DNA of 64,000 bases. Origin: Macrobrachium rosenbergii (Eukaryota; Arthropoda; Malacostraca; Decapoda; Palaemonidae). The translations under genes and the position numbers were made by a program. Under the pieces are notes generated by a model, which saw only the letters and a list, made by a program, of their open reading frames with translations, was not told the origin of the DNA and searched no databases. The stretch covers positions 26,330,001 to 26,394,000 of the forward strand of contig NC_089744.1 in NCBI RefSeq assembly GCF_040412425.1, written 5' to 3'. Below, piece by piece: positions 26,424 to 36,109 of the stretch (positions are counted from its first letter, which is position 1; every line of letters begins with the position of its first letter).

Positions 26424-27505
26424 GATGGATGGTATCACTTGGGACCTCTGTTGCATTTGTCAGTTGGGTAAAAATGAACGGTTAACGAAACCAAAAAAAG
26501 AAGGACTTATAACACTTGGGAGAGATGTGAATGACTTTAAAGAATTTAATTCTACTCCATATGGCATATCAGTGTCATTCAAATAATGCAAAGTAGAATT
26601 TAATTCTATTCCCTATGGCATATCAGTATCATTCAAATTATGCAAAGTACCACAAATTATGCAGGAGTTACTGCAGTAGCTCTCGTGTTAAGAGGTTACA
26701 CCAAAATCGAGAAACAAGTGCACAGAGAGCTAAAAAAAAAAAAAACTTAGCGGGGAAATCTGACCCTTCAGGTCGTGATGTCAGGGCGTGTGTTATCTGT
26801 GAGGGAGAAAATCAGGACTATCTGCATAAAGTAGCTGCTGACAATGTCAATTACAATCTCAAAAGTTGGGCACAGTCAGGTAAAAATTTTTAGTTATCTG
26901 GACGGCTGACTACGCAAGCCGCTGATGCCCATGCAGTTGACACTTTTTACCATGTTAAATGCTATTTACATTTACGAGACGCTGCTCGGGCTGCAGATTG
27001 TCGAACAGCTACAAGCCCTACCCCACCTCAGTTCGATCCAATTGCCTGTGCTCAAATTGTGGCCTTTGTTGAAGAATCACAATCAGTTGTTAAATTATCA
27101 GCTCTTCGAGAGATGTATCGCACATTGATGGAACAACAGGGACAACCGTGTAATGATATCAGGGTGCCACATCCCACCAGGTTCAAAGAACACCTTCTCG
27201 GCCCCCTTCCTGAATGGATCCCAATTCTCCAAGGGAAGGCAGTTTATTTGTCTAGGAAGACCACGTTTGGTGAACAACTGGCCAAGCTACACAACAATAT
27301 TGACCAAGATGATGCTCTGTTACAGATGCGGGCAGCAGTGATTTTGCACAGGCTTTGTCTCCAGAAACAGGAACCCTTCAGTGGGTGTTTCTCCACAAAC
27401 TGCTTGACATCCCCTGTCCCAATAGAGCAGCATAGTTTCATCAACATTATTCTCCAGGGACCACCCATTCAACAAGACCAAGAAAATTATAATAACAACA
27501 TGTGA
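26424..27505 (+). pseudogene. Cys/His-rich transposon-associated protein, N-terminal part
   Basis: Reads from MDGITWDLCCICQ (26424) in one frame, then from about 26615 in another. The first part is broken by a 53-bp tandem duplication (copies start at about 26544 and 26597) that brings in a TAA. The second frame holds KYHKLCRSYC, CVICEGENQDYLHKV, a TAG at 26891, then VDTFYHVKCYLHLRDAAR and a conserved-looking tail to the TGA at 27503-27505. The pattern C-x2-C ... YHxxC repeated three times suggests zinc binding. I recall multicopy invertebrate and fish proteins of this type that continue into an XPG-like nuclease region, and that region is absent here. Function unproven; a transposase or accessory protein is my guess. 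Confidence 0.55.
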
Positions 27506-28311
27506 GAGAGGTGCGAAATAATGAGCAGGGAGACAAGTGCTGCTGATTTATTGATTGTTGTTTCAGATTTAGCTGGCCTTGTGCCAGCATGGGCTCTTGC
27601 TCTGAGAGCAGCCCGTAAGATTTATTGATGTTGTTTAAGATTTAGCTGGCCTTGTGCCAGCATGGGCTCTTGCTCTGAGAGCAGCCCGTAAGATTTACTG
27701 ATGTTGTTTAAGATTTAGCTGGCCTTGTGCCAGCACGGGCTCTTGCTCTGAGAGCAGCCCGTAAGATTTATTGATGTTGTTTAAGATTTAGCTGGCCTTG
27801 TGCCAGCATGGTCTCTTGCTCTGAGAGCAGCCCGTAAGATTTATTGATGTTGTTTAAGATTTAGCTGGCCTTGTGCCAGCACGGGCTCTTGCTCTGAGAG
27901 CAGCCCGTAAGATTTATTGATAAAAATAGCTGCTTATAAAGCGGGATACGGACGTCTGCGTAGTGCGCAGAGACCGCTGGTACAAAGATTTACAGGTGAC
28001 CTGAGGTTAAACTAGTTCCTTAAAAACAGGACAGGTTTATACAGAGAACATAGTGATAAATATTGTCTGACATATGAAATAAATATCTTGTTACTTGTAC
28101 ATAATAGCTAAATGATTGCTTAGAAAGACAATATATACACAGTTTATAATTGTGATGATAAATATATATTCCGCTCGACCTTAGGTCGCGGAAAGGCACC
28201 GCAGAAAACGGGATGTTCTCCACAGAGAACGCGTTGAGCGGAGACTTTACAAACACATATTTGGAAGGGCAACGATTGCTTGTACAATATCCCAACTTCT
28301 AATATACAACA
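27501..28311 (-). repeat. Solo-LTR candidate inserted in the transposon
   Basis: On the minus strand it ends CGCACCTCTCACA and contains CTTTATAAGCAGC followed by AATAAATC, a TATA/polyA pairing like that of the relative at 19064-19487. ACAACA stands at 27495-27500 and again at 28306-28311, a possible target duplication that would trim the right end to 28305. There is no internal coding region. It separates the end of the Cys/His-rich gene from the right TIR. Confidence 0.55.
27546..27910. repeat. Tandem array, five 73-bp hairpin units
   Basis: GCCCGTAA recurs at 27611, 27684, 27757, 27830 and 27903, an exact 73-bp period. Each unit has two hairpins: TGGC/GCCA in CTGGCCTTGTGCCAG, and GGGC...TGCTCT-G-AGAGCA-GCCC. 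Single copies lie at 15.2 kb and, split by a transposon, at 25.6/28.7 kb. The array lies between the two AATAAA-type signals of the solo LTR (minus strand). Confidence 0.95.
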
Positions 28312-28732
28312 CATATATTTCATCTCTGTGGAAATATATCTAGAAATACATCATCCAGGAGTTATTAAAGGAAAAGTAATTTTGAAATCGATTTTTTTCA
28401 TTCACGGCAAAATGTGCCTCCACTTGCAGGCTGATTTACGCAGAAACTATTATATTTAGAAGAATAACTTATAAATATGAATTTGCGTAGAATTTTATTT
28501 CCATTTTTTATTCGTGTACATTGTCACACGCAGCCCACCGTTTTAGAGAAAAAACGAAAAATATAAAAAAATACCCTCCGCAGGGTTTTTTTTCCTCAAA
28601 AAAGGGTGGTTAATGTGGGCAATTTTCTTGGCACTCTCTAGAATTCGAAATAGCATAATATAACCTACGTCTGGGCCAGATTTGATGCTTTTAGATGAAT
28701 GTGCACGATCGAGTCCCTTAGCTCCCCGACTA
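28312..28732 (-). repeat. Right terminal inverted repeat
   Basis: Inverted partner of 25647-25932, with a private AT-rich block at about 28458-28610. Confidence 0.85.
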
Positions 28733-28735
28733 TAC

Positions 28736-30513
28736 GGTCTCTTGCTGTAGGGCAGCCCATAATCATAGGAGCTGAATAGAGCTTAAATGGCTGATGAACC
28801 ACAATACTGAGAAAATCCTTGAGACTGTAAAGACAGAATTAAATTTCGATAATTTTTTTTTATTATATATGGAGGCTAAGTGACTGAGAAGACAAAATGT
28901 GGACAGCTTTTCACAAGACAACGAACAGAAGTGTCGAGATTAAACTTTCACTCTGTCGAGCGCTCTATACTTTTCAGTGACAAGTCCTCGTGGTCACAAT
29001 TATACCAAATACTAATGTGACACAAACCTTCAGCCAATGGAAAAGTAATGATGTGGGCGCTGGCTGCCTGAGAAGACACTATGGTAGTTTACTTTTTTAA
29101 GGGCTCATATATTTTTAATGTTATGAATTCTTGTAGAGTTTTACAGTTTTAGCCCATTATATCGTGTAGCTACGTGGGAAATGGTTGTGCTCACACTCTA
29201 AGTATTACTATCCATAAATGTCATAGACAGCTAATATTTACAACATTCATGAATAAAAAATTGATTTAAAAGTCATTAAGTTCCAGTTAATATTGTCCGG
29301 TGTCCAAAATAGTAGAGTTTAATGATCCAAAAGTAATATGGCCAGGGAAAATGTGACGTTCATGTTAGTGTGGTAACACTGCAATAGTAAGTCGACCAAA
29401 ACAATAAAACAGAGACGACAGACAGGCTGACTGCGGAAGGGAACGATGTCAGTATCAAAGGTAACGTGTTATTATAATAATCATGTATAAAAAAGTAATG
29501 ATAACTCTTTGGTATGCATTGTATTGTGTGGCTTACTATGTTTCCGCGTATTTTAATTGGAATTGATTGAAAGATTTAGATTAAAATTAGAAGAATTTCA
29601 AGAAAATATGTAGCCTTGTCCAGGTTCTTCTGGTGTTCGACCGGTCTGTTTGATTTCGTCATGCAACATTTTAAACGTTAGTTAGCCGAGGTTACATTTG
29701 AATTTGGCGCATTTTGTCGTCAGCATTCGCCTTACATGACAATTGAACATTATAGAGGATATAGACCACCCTTAATGAATTGCATTTACGTTAGACTACT
29801 AGGCGTAGCATAGACTAGCCTAGGTCTCTTTGGGGTAGAATGCAGTAGGGCAATTTTTCGGAAGACTCCAGCCATTCATTTCGGAAGGTTCCAGCTAGCC
29901 ATTTTTGCATGAAAAACCATTTTGGGTCTTTCTTGCAAAAATGGCTAGGAAATGATAGGGCACTAAAAGAATCTAAAAATACCAACCTAACGAAATTTAG
30001 GGGTGTTTGCTGGTTACAATTTTGCTATATTGCTATGGAGGTTGTGGGGAGCTGGTATTGTCTTATATACCTTATGTCGTGATTTGATTACTTATTTTTC
30101 TCTGTTAGGCATTTGCGAAGGTCATGTATATAGAAGAAATTTTTCTGTTTGATGAGTTTCACCCAAGAAAAATATAAATTATGATGTGGGAGGTGGCTGG
30201 AGTTTCCGAAAAATAACATGCAGTAGGCTAGGCTAGGGGATTACAACTTAGCCTACAGGGTAGGTGGGGGTTAACCCCCCCTGGCCAGGTTAGGGCACGG
30301 TGTCCAAAGTTAAGTTAGGTTAAGGCAAGTTTGGTTAGGTTTCCTTCTGAAACACCTACAGGCCAGTCACCCTGACCCTTCACTCTGTATTCGCTTCAAG
30401 TACTTTTAGTATTCGCTTCAAGTACTTTTAGAGAGAGTTGACACCACCCTTATATCGTAAAATTCGGGAGACTGCATTGGGAAAGCAGGGTTTTTGGGTG
30501 GGGATAAAATAAA
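28736..30513. other. Intergenic DNA with small repeats
   Basis: Contains a perfect 15-bp stem (CTAGCCATTTTTGCA at 29895-29909, complement at 29934-29948), TTAGG-like words (30280-30350) and a 22-bp tandem duplication starting TATTCGCTTCAAG (30388-30431). A possible splice donor AAG/GTAACG at about 29460 is not supported by a coding frame. No gene recognised. Confidence 0.4.
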
Positions 30514-30517
30514 ACGA

Positions 30518-31048
30518 GGGGCATTCTCTGTCAGATCAACCAGTGTTTAACGCCTTCATCTCTCAGATTTTGCTGAAATTTGTTTTATAGGGAAATCATA
30601 GGCCCTGAATCCATTTCTGAAATTTTTAGACCAATCTGACAAACTGTTCAAAAGATATGACTTCGGGAAATTTGATGTCACGTGTGAGGTCGCTTATTTT
30701 CACCGACCCATAACTTGGTTAATAATGATCAGAGTTGCATAAATGTATATGTATTTAGAATCAGAAAGAGCCAAGGAATTCAATTATTCAGGTTTTAAAA
30801 CTCTAGGTTGAAAAATAAAAAAGTTATACAAAAAACAAAATTTGAGGTCACAATTTGACCTCCACGGTATCAAATGAGAATTTTTTTTATAGATGTAAAA
30901 AATGAAGGAAAGGGCATTAGCTATTAGAATCATCAAAAAAACGTTTGTGTATTTAAGTATTTTTCCACACTTAAGCTCATATTTTGACATATAGATTTTT
31001 TTATTGATATAAAAACAAAGGCAGTGTTCTTAGCTATGAGGAACACTC
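30518..31048 (+). repeat. Left TIR of the 4.1-kb transposon
   Basis: Near-identical stretches with the right TIR include AGGGAAATCATAGGCCCTG, CCAAGGAATTCA and AAAAATGAAGGAAAGGGCAT. Motifs like CTAACTTACAAGTGAACA repeat just inside (about 31080), so the inner border is blurred. Confidence 0.9.
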
Positions 31049-31315
31049 ATAAAAATGTTTGGTAATGGTACTTTTTATGTAACTAACTTACAAGTGAACA
31101 AAACAATAAAAAATCATTGTTGGTACTTTTCATGTCACTTAAGTAAACACCAAATTTATAAATTGCTTATATATTCCAGGAATTGTAATGTCTTAGTCCT
31201 TAGATATAAATTTGAGCTTGGCAAACACCAAGAATATAAGAAATGAAACTTATATTACTGATAATCTGCCATGGAAATAATAGTTACAACAAAGAACAAC
31301 ACCTACTTTATAGAT

Positions 31316-33989
31316 TCATGTGCTAGCCAACACAAGTTTTGCATTTGCAGTGCTTTCATCAATTTCTATTTTTGGAAAAATGTATTGAATTCTGCTGCCT
31401 CCTCTCAGGCTAGGACAACTCATTACAGTTAATATATGATGTCCTGGCACAGCACATGAATCCTTGTTTGATGGATAATAATATGCACTTACTCCTGATA
31501 ACCCAGAAAGGTGTAGAAATTTTACTGTGAAATCATCAAACTCTTCATAGTATTTCTCCACAATTCCATACCAAGCTTCCTTGTTGTAAATGTGTCCAAC
31601 ATACACTCCTGGTTTGATACACTTTGGGTTACCAAGTATTGTAGGTTCATGAGAAATGTGACCTTCTCTTATTCTTTTCTTTTCTGCAATGCCACTTGAG
31701 ATGGGATACACCATCAGCTCTTCCTTGTCCAGGGGAACAAATTTGTGGTATTCCTGAGTTCCAGGAATGGCCCTTCCTTAAATCGAAGGTCCAACTTCTT
31801 TTCTGCCTCTTTCAATTCTGCTGTAGTAACATAAAAAAATTTGATCTTCTTGCTTCACAAAAGTGAAACATGTGTTCTGGTGTAAGAATTTGCCTTTGAG
31901 TAGTTCTCTGCAAACTGGCACGAGCAGTAGCTCTTTTTAATGTCCCTCCAATCCCATCACAGGCATTTTTTCCATGGGATGTAGCAAAGAAATGCCACTC
32001 ACAAGCCCGACCAAAATCCTCTTCATGGTAACAGAGGTTTGTGAAATTATGTCTGTTCTTATATTGGCCAGCATATCCATCTGAGAAATAGTGCACCTTC
32101 TTTAATTGTGGGCATCTGAATTTAACATAAGTCATAAGCTTCATTATGAATGTGTAAACCATTATAGTGTCATGTTTTAGTGATGCAGATAAGAAACACA
32201 CACTAAAATGGCTAAGTTCCTGGTCTACAGATGATCTGTAATAGATGACAAAAGGGTGAACTGTACACTGTGAATTGTCCCAGTGAAAACCTTGGACAGC
32301 ATCCTGGACAATAAAAGATTAATTCTCAGAGAAATCCCCTACTACAGCTACCTCGCTCTCAGGTGGTAACGATTCCTTCAACTGCTTATAGTACTGGGAT
32401 TGTTGCTGAGCAACAAAGTGATGACAAACCAACCGACAGATTTTCATGCTTAGGGATGATAAGTATTCATGAAGTGCTTCCACCTTTTCAACCATTGTAC
32501 AATGATCAAGTCACCTATTTCTTGTAAGTTACTTCATTTGGAGCTGATTTCACACTGGCAAGCAACTCGAGAAAATTCAGGACACCCTCTTCCCCTGGGC
32601 AATCATTGCAAAGTTGCATCATGCTGGTCTCTCTCTCTTTGCTGCAGACACTGTAATCCAGAAGATCCTTGTAAGAAAGACCTCTTTCTCCCAATGCAGC
32701 TAGCTGTAATTTTGGATATTGATGGTAAGTGCAGACACAGACAGAATGAGTCCCACCACTACCACCAAGCACACAATATGATGGCCATAATTTTGCAAAT
32801 GTGGAAAACCCAACTTTGGGATTCTTTTCATCATTTTTGTATAGTTCAAAAATATATCTTAAATTTCCAAGGATCAATCGCTTTTGCACCTTTGTTGGAC
32901 CCTCAGCACTGATAACTTTAATGCAATCCTTTTGTCCAGGACACATACGACTAACATCATCTGACTCATAGAATCTTCTAACTATATCTTTGTTCTCTTC
33001 AATTCATTCATTAATTTGTTCCGATGTTTTTCAGATTGAGTTTCAGGTTCTGCACTATTATTTTCCTTATCGAGAATTTGAACACCATAACCGAGTTCCA
33101 GACTCATTTTCAGGGAGTTCTGAGCAGATAATAACTTACCATGAGTCTTGCATTTTTCTGGCTTGATGACAGCCCTTCTGAAAACAATAGAAAGACAGAC
33201 TTCACACACTTGAATACTCGTATATCTAAAGAATTGGATGTAGCTCAGCTTGCATTTTGTGTCAACTCAATAGTAATATTGAAGATTTAACATTTCAAAG
33301 TAAAAGCTTGCAAATTATATATGTTGTACTGTATATAGAGTAGCTACCATAAATTCAATATAATTGTTCATATAGTAGTTCAAACAGATATAGGCTAGCA
33401 TTAAATATGTTATATTGTTGATTTAGTACTTACTTTTTGTAATTGGTGTTTGGTCTAGGAGTGCAAGAACTGGTTCAAGCGAGGTTCAAGGATTTTCCGC
33501 TGTGAAACAATCACTGTCATTTTTCACATCTTTAATTGGAGAAATGTTACTCAAATCACTGTCAATAGTACATGATTCACTTAAGTCTTGATCAGACTTG
33601 TTTTCAGTGGTACTAAGTACTGTATAGTGTGGCTTTTCATTATAATTTTCCAACAGTTCACACACAACAATGAGTCTTTTTTCAGTCTGCCATCACATTT
33701 TTCAGCAAGTGTATCTGTCACTTTTCTAAGATTGATTGTTATGCGTTTTTTGTGTTTTTTAATTGGGTCCTGGCAGTATGTCAAATGTCGAACCATTGTG
33801 ATGTAATCTGTAAAGATATGATACTGGAATATCAATTAGATAACATAAATTTTTAGAAAATATAGCTATGTACACTTGATGTTTTGAGCCTTGATAGTCT
33901 GTGAGGATCAGAGCACCATACCCACCAGCCACCCAGTTATATGGCTGCAACTGTACTAACCTGTGGACAAGGATGCTGAAATTAGACAA
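31316..33989 (-). pseudogene. DDE-type transposase with one intron, inactivated
   Basis: Minus-strand blocks in order: RLKKDSLLCVNCWKIIM (about 33640), a splice donor GTAAGT at 33433, an intron to TTGTTTTCAG ending at 33178 (256 bp), RAVIKPEKCKTHGKL, FYESDDVSRMCPGQKD (about 32950), GGTHSVCVCTYHQYPKLQ, VVGDFSEN followed by a stop, VHYFSDGYAGQYKNRHNF, EWHFFATSHGKNACDGIGG and a C-terminal domain to 31316. Aspartates in GDFSEN and FSDG and the Glu of EWHF (or the Asp of CDGIGG) are candidate catalytic residues. At least one nonsense codon and several frameshifts inactivate it. Such proteins are multicopy in aquatic invertebrates by my recollection. Confidence 0.7.
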
Positions 33990-34071
33990 GTAGCAACTTG
34001 TTTCAATAGGTTGTTTAACAACACTGTTGATTGTTTCTCATAGCTTACCAACATACACTCTGCTTTTTATG

Positions 34072-34662
34072 ATTGTTTCTCATAGCTAAGAGCAGTGTCT
34101 TTGTTTTTATATCTATAAAAAAATCTACGTCAAAATATGAGCATATGTGTGAAAAAATAGGTAGTTCACTGACACCTGGCTTATGAATATGGTGTTCACT
34201 TGTAGGTTAGTTTCATGAAAAATACTTACATACACAAACTTTTGTTTGATGATTCTAATAGCTAATGCCCTTTCCTTCATTTTTTACGTCTATAAAAAGA
34301 ATTTCTCATTTGATACCCCAAAGGTCAAATTGTGACCTCAAATTTTGTTTTTTGTATAACTTTTTTATTTTTCAACCTAGAGTTTTATATGAATTCCTTG
34401 GCTCTTTCTGATTCTAAATATATATACATTTATGCAATTCTGATCATTATTAACCAAGTTGTGGGTCGGTGAAAATATGTGACCTCACACATGACCTCAA
34501 ATTTCCCGAGGTCATATCTTTTGAACCGTTTGTCGGACTGGTCTAAAAATTTCAGAAATGGATACAGGGCCTATGATTTCCCTATAAACCAAATTTTTTC
34601 AAAATCTGAGAGATGAGGGTGTTAATTTCAAAAAATTTTGTCGATTTAACAGAGAATGCCCC
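34072..34662 (-). repeat. Right TIR of the 4.1-kb transposon
   Basis: Inverted partner of 30518-31048. It has about 70 bp extra around 34150-34225 (CACTGACACCTGGCTTATGA). Confidence 0.9.
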
Positions 34663-34666
34663 ACGA

Positions 34667-35124
34667 GTGAAATGAAGTAAGTGGACCCGGGGCTAGTGAA
34701 TGACCTCTGGATGTCATCTTTCAAAAAATAAAACAAGTCGAAATTGAAGGAAACATACCTGCCTTTTTTTTTTTTTTTTGGATACTGTTCGTTTCTGGTC
34801 GAAACATCCCATCAAGTACTCTGTGCCATCAATTACTGTACTCCGGTCCTGGTTGTTCGGCCGTAAGCCATTTAGGCTGTAACATCCAAAACAACAGAAG
34901 ACGTTATGTTTATGGTATTTACCATCATTAATTTACGTTTTATGTACATCCCCAAGGGACAGGTACTAAACACTGCACCCATTTTTCATGTAAATGTTGC
35001 TTACAGCCAGAGGTTTGGAAACTTTACAACGAATGATTTCCTGTTGAAATCTTGAATGGGACAAGAAAACTGTCGAAAAAATGTTTGGCATGTGGAATTG
35101 GAGTTTGGACCGGAAACGAACTTT

Positions 35125-35158
<34 letters not shown>

Positions 35159-35545
35159 AGGGAATGAAATCCTTGCTATTTAACTAATTTTTGCGATGAC
35201 CTGGTGTTTACAAATCATGCCTCAACTAACTTAAAATTTTATGATAATTTTGTCCTGTTTCAGACTAATCAATTCTAGGATAAGGACCTGGCACCCTAGG
35301 GTAGGTTATGTTAGGTGTTGTGGGTTAGGTCACTTGCTAATGTAATGAACATCAGAAATGTGAAAAAGAAAAATAAATTAAAATAGGAAAATGGTACGTT
35401 CAGGTCCAAAGTACAATAATGGTTTAAGTAAAATTTAACTTTTTTTTTTTTGCTGATCACTGTGTCATGTGTTTTATGTACTTATATACTATTATTATAT
35501 AGTAATTCTACAGAAGAGCTCAGCATGGAGATATTGTTTATTAAT
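34667..35545. other. Intergenic DNA with poly-T tracts
   Basis: A weak inverted pair, GTTCGTTTCTGGTC (about 34787) and GACCGGAAACGAAC (about 35113), brackets 340 bp. Each arm sits beside a poly-T run, which could be a small MITE. No gene recognised. Confidence 0.4.
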
Positions 35546-35830
35546 TACAGTTTTTGATTGAAACTATGTAGAAAAGGTACAGGTGAGGTAAATTGAGAAT
35601 TGTTCCTACACGATATACAAACCCTTGGTCCTTTACAATAGGAATTTACTTCAGCGTAGCTGGAACACGACTGTTTAACTTTAAACAAGGGGATGAAGTA
35701 CGTAGTTAAGTACCGACTACAGGTGGGAGTCCTGCCCACCCAGTCAGTATACACTCACTCTGGTTTCGGCAGCCGGCGAGGAAGGATGTGCACTTCTTCT
35801 CTCTGCCTGCCTTTTAACTTCATTTTCTTA
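35546..35830 (+). repeat. DIRS family B, detached 5' end
   Basis: TTGTTCCTACACGATATACA then GGTCCTTTACAATAGGAATT and a GTGGGAGTCCTGCCCACCC hairpin. It matches the 5' ends at 36114 and 61965 in the same orientation. Coding sequence does not follow. Confidence 0.7.
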
Positions 35831-36109
35831 TTTTTTTGTTGTTGATATTGCTGATATATGATTATAACATGTTATAATATATGCAAATACATCTCCTTGT
35901 TTTTCTCTTGAGTTTATGCTTTCAGTATTCTGATATAGTGATTCACACTGATATTTGTAAACTACGACTTTTATTAGCCGATGATGTGTCAAACTGGCTT
36001 TAACGTTGCTAAGGCAAGGGGCTTACATGTTTAGCTCTTGACGTACATTCTCTCAGTGAGAATTTTATTCTCTCGGGGAGAATTTTATTTCTTCGCATTA
36101 CAAAGGAAA

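Larger units (their letters stand above)
25647..28732 (+). mobile_element. Long-TIR DNA transposon, Academ-like candidate
   Basis: The left end TAGTCAGGGAACTTAGGGACT is matched inverted at the right end by AGTCCCTTAGCTCCCCGACTA. Complementarity continues inward for about 285 bp, the right arm having one extra block at about 28458-28610. Both sides are flanked by TAC (25644-25646 and 28733-28735). Joining the flanks rebuilds a copy of the local SINE-like repeat, which confirms the borders. Inside are a partial Cys/His-rich protein gene and a solo LTR. Academ transposons have long TIRs and 3-4 bp target duplications, and I recall related proteins in such contexts. The superfamily name is an inference. 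Confidence 0.7.
30518..34662 (-). mobile_element. 4.1-kb long-TIR DNA transposon (Sola-like candidate)
   Basis: Ends are GGGGCATTCTCTG and its exact inverse CAGAGAATGCCCC, flanked on both sides by ACGA (30514-30517 and 34663-34666). The inverted repeats extend about 530 bp (30518-31048) and 590 bp (34072-34662). The minus strand carries a decayed transposase with a recognisable intron. A 4-bp target duplication, a G-rich terminus and this transposase type fit the Sola superfamily as I remember it, but other 4-bp superfamilies cannot be excluded. Confidence 0.8.

Noticed and set aside
27546..27910. The 5 x 73 bp array as a CRISPR
   Set aside because: The whole period is repeated without unique spacers, and the context is eukaryotic.
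29400..29470. Non-coding first exon ending AAG/GTAACG
   Set aside because: A single donor-like site with no promoter motif or matching acceptor is too weak.
34784..35128. Possible MITE with GTTCGTTTCTGGTC arms
   Set aside because: Only about 14 bp pair (one mismatch), no target duplication is visible, and both arms sit in poly-T-rich DNA.
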